Positions 1 through 8,780 of a DNA stretch of 64,000 nt are shown here, one piece after another; within the stretch, counting starts at the first letter, position 1, and the number at the start of each line of letters is the position of its first letter. The notes beneath the pieces are model-generated. The model saw only the letters and a program-made list of their open reading frames with translations. It did not search any database and had not been told where the DNA came from. A program made the position numbers and the translations under genes. This stretch comes from Fuerstiella sp. (lineage in GTDB: Bacteria > Planctomycetota > Planctomycetia > Planctomycetales > Planctomycetaceae), in the NCBI GenBank assembly GCA_014238335.1, contig JABABI010000004.1:1-64000 (forward strand), in the 5' to 3' direction.

Positions 1-1
1 G

Positions 2-370
2 GCCATCAGCACGCTTCTGGATGATCTGGAGGAGCGAGGGCTTCTGGACAGCACATTGGTGGCGGTCTATGGCGAATTTGGCCGTACGCCTACGATTTCA
101 CCGTTAGCCGGGCAATCTGTGCCGGGGCGTCACCATTGGGCTCATGGGTACTCAGCAGTCTTCGCGGGTGGCGGTGTTCGGGGCGGCCAGGTCATTGGCA
201 AGACAGACAACATCGGTGGCTATCCCGTAACCACACCATGGCACCCCAACGATATCGGGGCCACGGTGTACAGTTCCCTGGGTATCGATCCTGAAACAAC
301 AATTCATGATCGCACGGGCCGGCCCAATCGCCTGAATCACGGACGTGTGATGGACGTGCTGTATTCATGA
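2..370 (+). CDS. DUF1501 family protein, C-terminal part (5' cut by window)
   Basis: The frame is open from base 2 (AISTLLDDLEERGLLDSTLV...) to the TGA at 368-370, so the gene starts outside the window. The residues EFGRTP followed by GRHHW, then a GGGVRGG segment and a late DIGATVYSSLGI stretch, are the typical C-terminal signature of DUF1501, a family distantly related to sulfatases/alkaline phosphatases. In planctomycetes these are usually secreted, often Tat-exported, proteins encoded beside DUF1549/DUF1553 cytochrome-type proteins. The usual signature reads GRDHW; here it is GRHHW. Catalytic function is not established for the family. Confidence 0.85.
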   Translation, partial: AISTLLDDLEERGLLDSTLVAVYGEFGRTPTISPLAGQSVPGRHHWAHGYSAVFAGGGVRGGQVIGKTDNIGGYPVTTPWHPNDIGATVYSSLGIDPETTIHDRTGRPNRLNHGRVMDVLYS

Positions 371-656
371 AGCGGCAGCGCCACCGATAAAGGCAAACTA
401 TCGGCTGGTTTGGAGAGTTGGCTCCGCGTCGACCGACAGGACACACCCGGTGCAAAGTGTCCTGGTGGACCATCGAGGTCAGGAATTGGGGCTGGCGCAG
501 GGATTTATCGGGAAAAATGCAGGCCGACAGCAGATCCCCAGCCTCGAAGAGAATCTACAGCGAATTTCGCTGAATCATGGCCGCGGTTGACATGTTTCGA
601 TAGCAGAACGGCTGCCCTCACGAGTCCGAACTGGTTCCGTCAATTTGTAAACCGCT
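371..656. other. Intergenic; one protein-like open stretch without a start
   Basis: No complete gene is seen. A + strand frame open from 369 to the TGA at 588-590 contains a protein-like run (VLVDHRGQELGLAQGFIGKN) but has no obvious start or ribosome site and was not recognised. It may be the remnant of a gene that followed the DUF1501 gene. Confidence 0.25.
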
Positions 657-941
657 CTAGTGCTTGTAGATCTTGTGTTGCGGTCGCCCGGAAAGAATTT
701 GTTCCTTGCCCCAGTTGGTCACATTGCGAAAAGCTTCGCTGCGGATAAATTCGGTGAACGCAGTCTCGTCGTTCCATTCGCTGGTAATCAGGTACGATGC
801 ACCGTCGCTGACATCTTTCCACAACGTCGAACTGGTATGGCCTTCCGCTGCGTTCAACGCATCAATGACGGCGGCAAATTTGTCCTCGAAGTCCTGTTGC
901 TTACCTTCAATAACGTGATAGTTCATTCCGACCGTGATCAT
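657..941 (-). CDS. Antibiotic biosynthesis monooxygenase (ABM) domain protein
   Basis: A 94-residue protein starting at the ATG at 941 (MITVGMNYHVIEGKQQDF). A longer frame to 998 exists, but its extra 19 residues do not look like the family. The pattern is that of the small dimeric ABM ferredoxin-like fold: a first strand, then a helix (KFAAVIDALNAAEGHTSSTLWKD), a strand (ASYLITSEWNDETAF) and a final helix (FIRSEAFRNVTNWG). Members include quinol-type monooxygenases and heme-degrading enzymes, and substrate cannot be read from sequence. It stands alone, downstream of and divergent from the 2OG oxygenase at 1221. Confidence 0.75.
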   Translation of the reverse strand: MITVGMNYHVIEGKQQDFEDKFAAVIDALNAAEGHTSSTLWKDVSDGASYLITSEWNDETAFTEFIRSEAFRNVTNWGKEQILSGRPQHKIYKH

Positions 942-1220
942 ACTGGTGCAACCTGTTGATTGAAGATTTAGATATTGTGAAGCCGGTGATTGTAGCATGC
1001 TTGCGAATTTGCGAAACCGCGGACCATCCGGACCTCAAACCCGATCATCGAGTAAACGGTGCGCAATTCGTTCGCCGAGGGTAACGTATTGTAGTGCACG
1101 CAGCCTGCGTGTTGAGGAACATGGACGCGCCCGCTGGCAGCAGGCACTACGTTTCCCGACTGGGGCCGGCGAACGACGATTGGGTAGACAGGCACCGGTC
1201 CGCGACAGGATAATACCTTC

Positions 1221-2141
1221 ATGGCATACAACACCTGGACATCGTCTGAACCTGACCTGGCAACGATCATTACTCAGCACCCGCAACCGCTGGAAGCACT
1301 GGCCGCAGGAGATGTGCCGGCACTCGTAATTCGGCAGGCCTTTCCACTGCGGTCGTGTCAGCAGTTAGTCGAACGATTGATCGCAAAAGAGCTGTTGTAC
1401 GATCCGCGCGAGTCAATCCCGCAGGAATTCATCGACGCGGCTGTCCCTGAAGGTCACTTCCGCGAAGGGCGCAACAAGGAAGCTTCACGTGCGTGGGACG
1501 TCGGGACAGCGACCGGACGACGGCGAATCGACATCGGCACCAGTCTGGGATATCGCGGTTCTGATCCTGATGCATTCTTTGCCCACAGCCGTGAATCGCA
1601 TGAATTATTTGAGGATCTGTTTTCGACGGGTGAAAACCCCGTTCAAATTCTCTACGACGCTCTGCAGGGCCTGTCCCGCACAAAAAGAGTTGTGACCGCG
1701 CACGAACCAGACGGGCGGCAGTACAGTCCGGCCATCATTCGAGCCCATTACGGAGGCTATACATACAAGCCACACTTCGATTCGGTGCGGCTGCGCGAAA
1801 AACGCGAAGGCTATGCCGTTCATGACTTCGAACATCAGTTCGCCGGCGTCATGGTGCTGCAGAACACTCAGGTTGGCGATGTGTCAGCGCAGTGTGTACT
1901 GCATCAGTATTTGTGGCAGCCGGAGATCGATTCACATTTGCGCAGCGGTACATTTCATGAACACGCTGCCCGTGAGGGTGTAGCCAGCGTCGATGTCATT
2001 CTGGAACCGGGTGATCTTTATTTCTTCAACACCCGCAATATCCACGAAGTGCCCGGTGTCGCAGGCGATCTGCCTCGAATCGTGCTGGCCACGTTTATTG
2101 GCTATAGCAGCGACCGCGACGACATCTTTGTGTGGTCGTAG
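1221..2141 (+). CDS. 2-oxoglutarate/Fe(II)-dependent oxygenase
   Basis: A 306-aa protein with an ATG start. The double-stranded beta-helix facial triad is visible as H185-x-D187 (YKPHFDSVR) and H275 (RNIHEVPG), and R286 (PRIVLATF) fits the 2-oxoglutarate carboxylate-binding arginine. The segment AIIRAHYGGYTYKPHFDS is typical of the prolyl-4-hydroxylase-like superfamily. The first ~130 residues carry no recognised domain. There is no signal peptide, so a cytoplasmic enzyme is expected. No operon partner is visible, since the next gene downstream is the broken TPR gene 450 bp away. Substrate unknown; some relatives hydroxylate small molecules and others proteins. Confidence 0.8.
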   Translation: MAYNTWTSSEPDLATIITQHPQPLEALAAGDVPALVIRQAFPLRSCQQLVERLIAKELLYDPRESIPQEFIDAAVPEGHFREGRNKEASRAWDVGTATGRRRIDIGTSLGYRGSDPDAFFAHSRESHELFEDLFSTGENPVQILYDALQGLSRTKRVVTAHEPDGRQYSPAIIRAHYGGYTYKPHFDSVRLREKREGYAVHDFEHQFAGVMVLQNTQVGDVSAQCVLHQYLWQPEIDSHLRSGTFHEHAAREGVASVDVILEPGDLYFFNTRNIHEVPGVAGDLPRIVLATFIGYSSDRDDIFVWS

Positions 2142-2591
2142 CCTGCAAGAACCTCAATTCCTGTGAAAGTCAGAGGGAACGTGGATTGAGAGCGCTCACC
2201 TGAACGCTGCGATTTCCAAATCGAGGCGTCCGGCATTTCTCAGATTTCACCCCTGAAACGAAAGAAATCCGGAACGATTTCTCCGGCACGGCGCTCCAGG
2301 GGATGAAGCACAACCCGCACCCGTGTTCTGCCATGTGACAAAGGTCTGCGTACGCGCAGGATTCGTTGCGCGAGTTTTGTTGCGCAGTGGAAAGTGCTGT
2401 TGTTGCTGTCACGGCGAGTCGTACATGAATGAATACCACCAGAGTCCGCGCAAGAGCCACGCCGATCTGATTTCGGGCCGGTCAGATTTCGCTCACGGTA
2501 TCTTACAACAATCTGACACAGTCGCCGACAGCACTCATTAGCATGCTGCAGTTCTGACTTCGCATTTCAACGACCATGCAGGAGACGTCCT
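2142..2591. other. Intergenic, nothing recognised
   Basis: About 450 bases between the oxygenase and the TPR gene. Open frames exist on both strands, the longest about 96 codons on the minus strand, but none reads like a protein or has a convincing start. A possible ribosome site (caGGAGacg) lies at 2578-2587, just before the TPR start at 2592. Confidence 0.4.
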
Positions 2592-3537
2592 ATGAGTCGC
2601 TTTCGCAGCTTTTCGATTGTGGCCCTGACGGGATGTTTGTTTCTGAACTTCACGGCTGAACTGCAGGCTCAGTCGGATGCAGAAACATCCCTGAAAATCG
2701 CTCGCGAAGCGTTTGCCGCGGAACAATACACGCAGGCTCGTGATGCCGCACAGCAGGCATCGCAGACGGATGCCGGTAACCCTGACATCTTCCTGTTGCT
2801 CGGTAAGGCTCACCTGCAGCTGGGGCGAAATCGGACCAGCGATGGCCGCATGGCGAACCGTGCTGAAGCTGGCGCCGAATCATGAATATGCCGGCGGCAT
2901 GGTGACTGCTCTGCAGGGGCGGACGACTGACGCGGATGTCCGAATTCGTCTGGCCGGCACCATGGTCCACGACGGATTGCTGCCGGCTGCCAGGGCCGAA
3001 TTGCAGACGTTGCGAAATCGATCATCGCTTACGGACGGCCAGCGTCAGCAGACACTGCTGCTGCTGGCCGAAGTCGAGCTATACAGCGGAAAGGGTGAGC
3101 CAGCTTTGGCGATGATCAATGAGGTTATCAGCCGTAATCCAGAGGTCGCCGACACGTTGCCCGTCAGATTACTGACAGCTCAGACTCAGCTTGTTATTGG
3201 TGGCGAATTGACCGCAACCGGACTGGCCGGGCTGACAAAGATCGTCGAATTGTCGGCAGAGCTTCCGGCTGGAGAAATTGCTGCACTGGACCTGTTGCGA
3301 GTTGCCGAACTGTTTCACGATCATCCGAAAATCGGAACAATCCCCGACATGCTGTGGGCCATTAGCACGGAACTGGCAACCCGCAATTATCACGACGAAG
3401 CAATTACTCTCTGGAACCAACTTACTGAACATGATCCGCAAGCACGGATGAGTCCGCACGGGTGTCCCATGAACGGTTGTGAAGTTGGACAGTTAGGCAG
3501 CCTGGGACCATTTTTCCGAGGTGACTCAAATTACTGA
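2592..3537 (+). pseudogene. TPR-repeat secreted protein, frameshifted and 3'-truncated
   Basis: The reading frame starts at ATG 2592 with a signal peptide (MSRFRSFSIVALTGCLFLNF...LQAQ) and a first TPR-like helix pair (AREAFAAEQYTQARDAAQQASQ, then NPDIFLLLGKAHLQLG). Near 2820-2828 the coherent protein moves to another frame and continues as EIGPAMAAWRTVLKLAPNHEYAGG through further helical repeats up to WNQLTEHDPQ. The last ~23 codons come from the dispersed hairpin element at 3469-3566, so the natural 3' end is missing. The single frameshift alone could be a sequencing error. Together with the element-derived terminus it looks like a dead gene. Confidence 0.75.
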
Positions 3538-3566
3538 ACGGAACAATGGTCCCAGGCTTCGGTCGA
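3469..3566 (+). repeat. Dispersed structured repeat, copy A
   Basis: 78 of 98 bases match the reverse complement of 32709-32806 without gaps by hand alignment, and weaker similarity continues ~30 bases further (the AACTGCGCCC region). The copy can fold into a hairpin with 20-nt arms at 3499-3518 and 3539-3558, 19 of 20 positions paired, and a 20-nt loop (arms read AGCCTGGGACCATTTTTCCG and its near complement). No transposase is nearby. It resembles REP- or MITE-type non-coding repeats, but I cannot assign it to a named family. It supplies the stop codon of the truncated TPR frame. Confidence 0.8.
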
Positions 3567-3614
3567 GAACAACTATCAGGTAACTGCGCCCCCATCTGTT
3601 CACGCCGCGCAACT

Positions 3615-5057
3615 TCAGAGCACGGGCCCCAGCATTGCGATTGCGTTATTCCATAGGCGTGTTCTGACGGGCCACCCGGAGACGATCTCGTGCGTTACCG
3701 TGTTGGACTTCGAAATGTAGTCCTCCTGCAGCCGCCTCATGTCGGCAGTGAGTGCAGCATCAAAGAGCAGGATGTTGTTCTCGTAGTTTAGATCGAAGCT
3801 GCGTCGATCCATGTTCGCCGAACCGATCAACGTAACGACTCCGTCGATCGTAAACGATTTCGTATGCAGCAACCCACCAACGAATTCGCGGATCATTACA
3901 CCGGCGGCCAGCAGCTCAGCGTAGTAGCTGTGACTGGCTGCAGAGACAACAGAGGAGTCGTTGTGGGCAGGGAAAACGATTGTTGTGTCCACACCACGCC
4001 GCGCTGCTGCACACAGCGCGTTCTGCATGGATTCGTCGGGGACGTAGTATGGCGTTGAAATTACGATCTCGCGGCGGGCCGTGAACATCAGAGACTCAAA
4101 CATTTCCGGCATCGCCGAATGGCGTACCGTCGGTCCCGTGCCGAAGGCCTGTGCCACAACTCCGGAGCTTTCCGCCTTCATCGGTTCGCTGAGCATTGGA
4201 ACGAGATCTTCGTCGACATAAGTCATCCAGTCGCTGGCGAATAAATGTTGATTCTGCCGGGCAATCGGCCCCTCGAACCGTATCACTGCGTCCACCCACG
4301 GGGCGAATTTCGGTTTCACTCGGAATTCAGCGTCAGCGCAGTTTTGACTACCGCAGTAGGTGATGCGGTGATCAATCACAACAATCTTGCGATGATTGCG
4401 GAGGTCAATGCGCCCGTGCAGCGGGCGGAGAAAAGGATTGCCGATCGGCAGGGCCACGCCGAGGTGCACACCCGCGTTCTTCATTGCCTCCCAATGTTCG
4501 GAGCCAATCATCTGTCGTGACCCCAGGCTGTCAGCCATAGCTCGGCAAGTGACGCCGCGAGCCGCCGCTCGCCGCAGCGCGTCCGCGACTCTCAGTCCGT
4601 TGTTGTCGGTCAGCCAGATGTAGAACAGCAGATGCACGTGGTCCCGAGCCGCGTCGATGTCGCTGACCATGGAACCAATCGTCTCGTCCGAGACCGAGAA
4701 CAATTGTGCAGAGTTGCCGCCAACTGTCGGGAAGCCACTGATGGAATGTGCCGTTCGAAACAGGTGGTCATACGGTTCGGGAACTTTATTCTCAGGATGT
4801 TTCGAATCGCTGCTCGTCTCAACGGTCGTGGCCGGCATTCGTGCCAATACCTCTTTCGAACGCTCGACTCGCCGTCTGCCGATATTGGTCTCTCCCAACA
4901 GGATATACACAACGACGCCCAGGACCGGTATAACCGCAATGACGACAACCCAGGCGATCCGTGAAGCCGGATTCCGATGCGGGCGCAGGATCGCGCGAAC
5001 AGTGACCAGGAGCTCGATCAGGGCAAGCCCTACATACACCAACGTGGAATAAGACAT
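3615..5057 (-). CDS. cls: Cardiolipin synthase (phospholipase D family)
   Basis: A 480-aa protein from ATG 5057; a TTG four codons upstream is less likely. The N-terminus has two membrane segments (LVYVGLALIELLVTV and IAWVVVIAVIPVLGVVVYILLG), as in ClsA-type enzymes. Two phospholipase D HxKx4D motifs follow: HRKIVVID with downstream GSQN, and HTKSFTID with downstream GSAN. It is predicted to condense phosphatidyl donors into cardiolipin at the inner membrane. Length matches the bacterial family (~480). It is convergent with the TPR relic and upstream of the OprB relic on the same strand, with no sign of an operon. Confidence 0.93.
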   Translation of the reverse strand: MSYSTLVYVGLALIELLVTVRAILRPHRNPASRIAWVVVIAVIPVLGVVVYILLGETNIGRRRVERSKEVLARMPATTVETSSDSKHPENKVPEPYDHLFRTAHSISGFPTVGGNSAQLFSVSDETIGSMVSDIDAARDHVHLLFYIWLTDNNGLRVADALRRAAARGVTCRAMADSLGSRQMIGSEHWEAMKNAGVHLGVALPIGNPFLRPLHGRIDLRNHRKIVVIDHRITYCGSQNCADAEFRVKPKFAPWVDAVIRFEGPIARQNQHLFASDWMTYVDEDLVPMLSEPMKAESSGVVAQAFGTGPTVRHSAMPEMFESLMFTARREIVISTPYYVPDESMQNALCAAARRGVDTTIVFPAHNDSSVVSAASHSYYAELLAAGVMIREFVGGLLHTKSFTIDGVVTLIGSANMDRRSFDLNYENNILLFDAALTADMRRLQEDYISKSNTVTHEIVSGWPVRTRLWNNAIAMLGPVL

Positions 5058-5129
5058 GGCGACCTGCAAAAGTCATCGACGATAAACGGTTGAACGGCAG
5101 ATAGCGTAACAGGAATCGTCTTTACGACG

Positions 5130-6390
5130 CTAGAAATCGACGAGTGCTCGCAGGCCAGGCACGACTGCGACATCGGCTGTCACTGCGTTCGGTTCGACGA
5201 ATTGAAGATCGGGAGTAATCCTGAAACACTCGGTGACAGCAATGGTGTAATAGACTTCGATTCCCTGACCGTCATGGAACAGTCCGGATACGACGGGCCC
5301 CGTTTCGTCACTGATTCCCGTGTAGTACCAGCCAATGCCGATGGAATCGTCCCGACGATCCGACAGCGGCCTGCCGCCGCCGCCAAGGCTCAGGAACCAT
5401 TGCACGGGATTCGGGTTGCCGTCAGAAACACCGGCTCGACCAAACACGCCCCAACCGCGTTCTGAATCACAGGGGTCCTGGCACAGGACCTGATTTGAGT
5501 TCCAGTACAGGGCGCACGATTTTTTTTCAGCAATCGGGACATCAGGGAATTCCAGACGCTGGCTCTGATTCAGCGATGTAAACGTGCGACTGCTCCAGAT
5601 GCCTCCAAACATCTGATGCTCCGATCGACCGAAAAACTGCGTTGGCAGCCGGAGTTCACCGAAGATGGCGGCGCCGTCCGCGAAAAATTCGCCGAAACCA
5701 CTGGTGGTCGCTGTGTCTTCGGTATTGACGACGGCGAAAACGAACAGTGAATCTTTCTCTTCACCGACGGCGAATCCTGCACCCAGAGTCGAGAAGGGAA
5801 TCGTGCGGGTGGCGATTGGATTGTAGTTGAACGCTGTGGTGAAGAACCGGTCTCGTCCTTTGCCGTCGGCGATGCCGTTCTGGTCAAACTCAAGCGTATC
5901 CACCTTGCCGAAAAAGACTCTGAACTGTTCGAACATCGCGTGCGTGAACAATACCTTCGTCAATGCCAGTATGTTCGTTCACGGATTCTCCGAATCGGTG
6001 TTCGGAACCGAGATCCAGCGTCAGACCCTCGACATCGATGAGCTTGCCGAAGTCGAAGCTCAGCTCATAGTCACCGTGGCCACTGTACTCAAAACGCTGG
6101 TCTAGACCTCCGCTGGCCACCCCCTGACAGAATTGAGTAACGGCCCCGTCAAAGGTGATACCCTGCTGGCGCAGCGAAGATCGAACGCCCCACCAGTCAC
6201 CTGTCCGCGAATCCTGATCGCCGGTGCATCCCGGACGGTCAAAGACGTCAATGGATTCGCCGCAACTCAGCCACTCGTCAGCCAGAGCCAGAGCGGATGG
6301 GTACTGCGCAGTCGCCTCGTGAGTGTGCTGAAGCATGCAGAACGTAACGGCCAGTACGCATACTGTCGCAGGTGTTTGTCGAGAAATCAC
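5130..6390 (-). pseudogene. OprB-type carbohydrate porin, one frameshift
   Basis: The N-terminal part starts at GTG 6390 with a signal peptide (VTFCMLQHTHEATAQ) and contains DRPGCTGDQDSRTGDWWGVRSSLRQQGI, the hallmark opening of planctomycete OprB porins. The frame goes wrong near 5950-5970: GESVNEHTG should continue as ILALTKVLFTHAMFEQFRVFFGK, which lies in another frame and then stays open to 5130 with many barrel strands and a terminal aromatic (GLRALVDF). Joined, the protein is about 420 aa, normal for the family. A single base change separates it from an intact gene, so a sequencing error or very recent decay are both possible. Confidence 0.8.
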
Positions 6391-7111
6391 CAGGCTCGAT
6401 CAGACAGCACGGGACTAATATGAGGAGTTGTCAGATTGCTGCCGACCGTCGGGCGGTCATTGCCGTGCAGATCCGCCGTCAAATCAAACCGCGGCGAGAT
6501 TTCTGTATCGCAGTCGAATGCAGCTCCCTGCAGCTCCTGCACCTCGACGGCTGCCAGCGGATTTGCGAGGTCCCTGAAGGCCCGGCTGGGCACCGATAAT
6601 GTGACGTATGGCCGAAAATCCATTTTTCTGGTCCTGTCCACAAACTGTGCGAAATGCACGTGACAACGAAGAACTGCCAGGGAACATTCAATCTCTTTCT
6701 CATTCGTCGGCGTCCAGCATGGCACTTGCAGCTATACGCCGCCGGATTAACCGTTGGCACATGTCAGCAACCGCACGGCCGTAATAATCCGCACGATGCG
6801 AAATCACGGCATTGCCTAATCTGGTCGCCTTCCCCGAACTTTGAATTCAGAACAATCGGCAGAGTCCGCCATGAACAGGACTGCGCGACGTTAAGAATCT
6901 GAGGTCCGCAGTGCACTGCGATCACTCCGGCAGTTCTGGTCGCGACATTTTTCCGGCAGCGATCGCTGGATGCGTTCAAGTGCAGGCGGCGCGCGTGATC
7001 CCACATTCCGCATGCAATCTGTTTTCTGCAAGTACGAGGTGGATACGCACGCCACAGATTGCGGAACGTTGTCGACATCTGCAACACTGATGGAGACAGA
7101 CGATAGCTTCT
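6391..7111. other. Intergenic, nothing recognised
   Basis: About 720 bases without a supportable gene. The longest minus-strand frame (6387-6725) contains a protein-like stretch (MDFRPYVTLSVPSRAFRD) but no family was recognised and the ends look unnatural. Given the neighbouring relics this may be further decayed coding DNA. Confidence 0.35.
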
Positions 7112-8375
7112 TTGAGGGCTCTCTTCTTTCTCGGCTCTCGATCTCTTGCTGCGTTGACGAATGTGTCCCCGGCTGGCATTCTGAGAAAGTCACCACAGGT
7201 TGGCGGTCGGAGGTTTTCCCCCGCGAACAGAGAAAGAGATCGCCTTACGATTCGCATTCAAAGTTTTGCGTCATCGTTAACCGGCGTCGCGTTGGCCGCC
7301 GGAGGACTTAGATACTTCCCTGGGCCGGCCGGTTTCATGCCTCAGCACGAACTCGACGCGAGCGAAATGGCGGCAGTGAGTCAGCCGGTCGACTCCCGTG
7401 GTGAAATCGTCAAACAGCCGGCCGGGACGGTAGCCGCCGCGACATCTGCGGCGGTTCCTTAACCGAAGATCTCAGACACTGTCCCGCAGCGACGCAAGAC
7501 CTACTACCCCAACACAGAAGGGTTGGGAGAGACCGAAATGCGAGTTGTTTCGCTCGGCACGGGCATGTTCGACCAGCGGAAATCGCAAGCGGCAGCATGG
7601 TGGCTTGTCGAGTTCGGCAACAGTGATAAGTTTCTGTTTGATTTGGGTACCGTCTCGGTCGGCAACCTGTCCACATTGGAGATCCCCTTCGACCTGGTCA
7701 ACAAGGTTTTAATCGGCCACTTGCATTCAGGTCATGTCGGCGATTTCGCCGCATGGCCGTCCATGTCATGGCCGGGCCAGTCAGTTTCTCGCTGCAATGG
7801 CAGAATCGCAAATTCGTATTCTCCAGCGACACGTTTCCGAACAAGTGGTTCATCGAGCACGACAGGGATGCGGATATCGGCATCCACGAAACCGTCGGAA
7901 CGATCCGGCAGAACATTGATTTCCAGGGTTTGGATCGCGCCAACTCAGCTTTGGTTTCCGCCCGAGTCCACACGCCACCATCGGCAGCCGGCAGGGGGTT
8001 CAGCACAGTCAAACCCCGCATGGCCATCGCAGATCACTTCTTCAATGACACAGATACGTGGCAGAAAATCTATGACGAAAGCCGTTCCACGTACGATGTC
8101 CGCTTACACCTGCCAAAGATCTCCTGTGCTGGAACGTGACCGACGCAGAAATCACAGGCTGCGATGTGGTCGCTCAGGAGTCGGTCTGGCCGGCGAAGTC
8201 AGCCTTCGGCACAGTACCACCGAGCGGAAAACGCGAGGAGCTACCGCCGCGGCTGGTCGACGGAATTATTGAGATGAAAGATGTGATCAAGGCTTATTAC
8301 GAACGTCAGGGAGTTGGTGATATTTACGAGCAGCAGATACCCAAAAGTAGGCGACGAACGAGGCGAGTACGGTGA
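7112..8375 (+). pseudogene. MBL-fold metallo-hydrolase (GntH-like), decayed
   Basis: Pieces of one protein lie in different frames. A leader (GVALAAGGLRYFPGPAGF) ends at TAA 7460-7462. The same frame resumes with KTYYPNTEGLGETEMRVVSLGTGM, then a core segment with FLFDLGTVSVGNLSTLEIPFDLVNKVLIGHLHSGHVGD. After ~7745 the frame shifts to FVFSSDTFPNKWFIEHDRDADIGIHE and VKPRMAIADHFFNDTDTW, and after ~8133 to NVTDAEITGCDVV. The order matches metallo-beta-lactamase-fold proteins of the kind annotated as guanitoxin-biosynthesis GntH. The metal motif HxHxDH is HLHSGH here, so the catalytic Asp is lost. A nonsense codon, at least two shifts, missing sequence and a lost ligand show it is dead. Confidence 0.75.
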
Positions 8376-8573
8376 TGCCATGAGTATATGGGGAAAGGGC
8401 AACATGCTCTCCGCGTCCACAGAAACGCATCGTTCCATTGGAAGAAGATTTTTCCATCCTCGCGAACAGACGGTGGTCAGTGTGTATAACCAGTCACACA
8501 GAAAAATAATGTCAGTGTCTGCAATTTGACTAGATAAAAAAATAACGACATGAAAACAGAATCTTAAGGTCTG

Positions 8574-8780
8574 TGTGGCGCGGCTGTCGTCCTCGCAATA
8601 GGTGTCGCCATTGGTTTCAGTCTGCGCAACGACAGCATGCCAGAGCTGGGCTCGCTGGCAAGTGCAGCAACAGCAACTGTCATTGCCCCGGCGGCATCGT
8701 CCCCGGAAGTTCAACAATACGCACTGCTGACGCGCCGTATTCTGTTGGCGCTGTGGCAACACGGCTGGTCAGTTCTCTGA
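8574..8780 (+). pseudogene. Orphan C-terminal fragment with one membrane segment
   Basis: A frame of 68 codons without a start encodes a clean hydrophobic segment (AAVVLAIGVAIGFSL), then an Ala-rich linker (LGSLASAATATVIAPAASS) and a short amphipathic end (QQYALLTRRILLALWQHGW), ending in TGA 8778-8780. Composition is clearly protein-like, resembling the tail of a small inner-membrane protein with a periplasmic or cytoplasmic linker. No family recognised. It overlaps the stop of the ntrC-like gene by 12 bases on the other strand. Confidence 0.4.

Noticed and set aside
2170..2460. Minus-strand ORF of 96 codons in the intergenic region
   Set aside because: No family, signal, or ribosome site; reads like random sequence.
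2592..3537. Programmed frameshift in the TPR gene
   Set aside because: No slippery site plus stimulator structure was recognised, and the 3' end is also lost, so decay is simpler.
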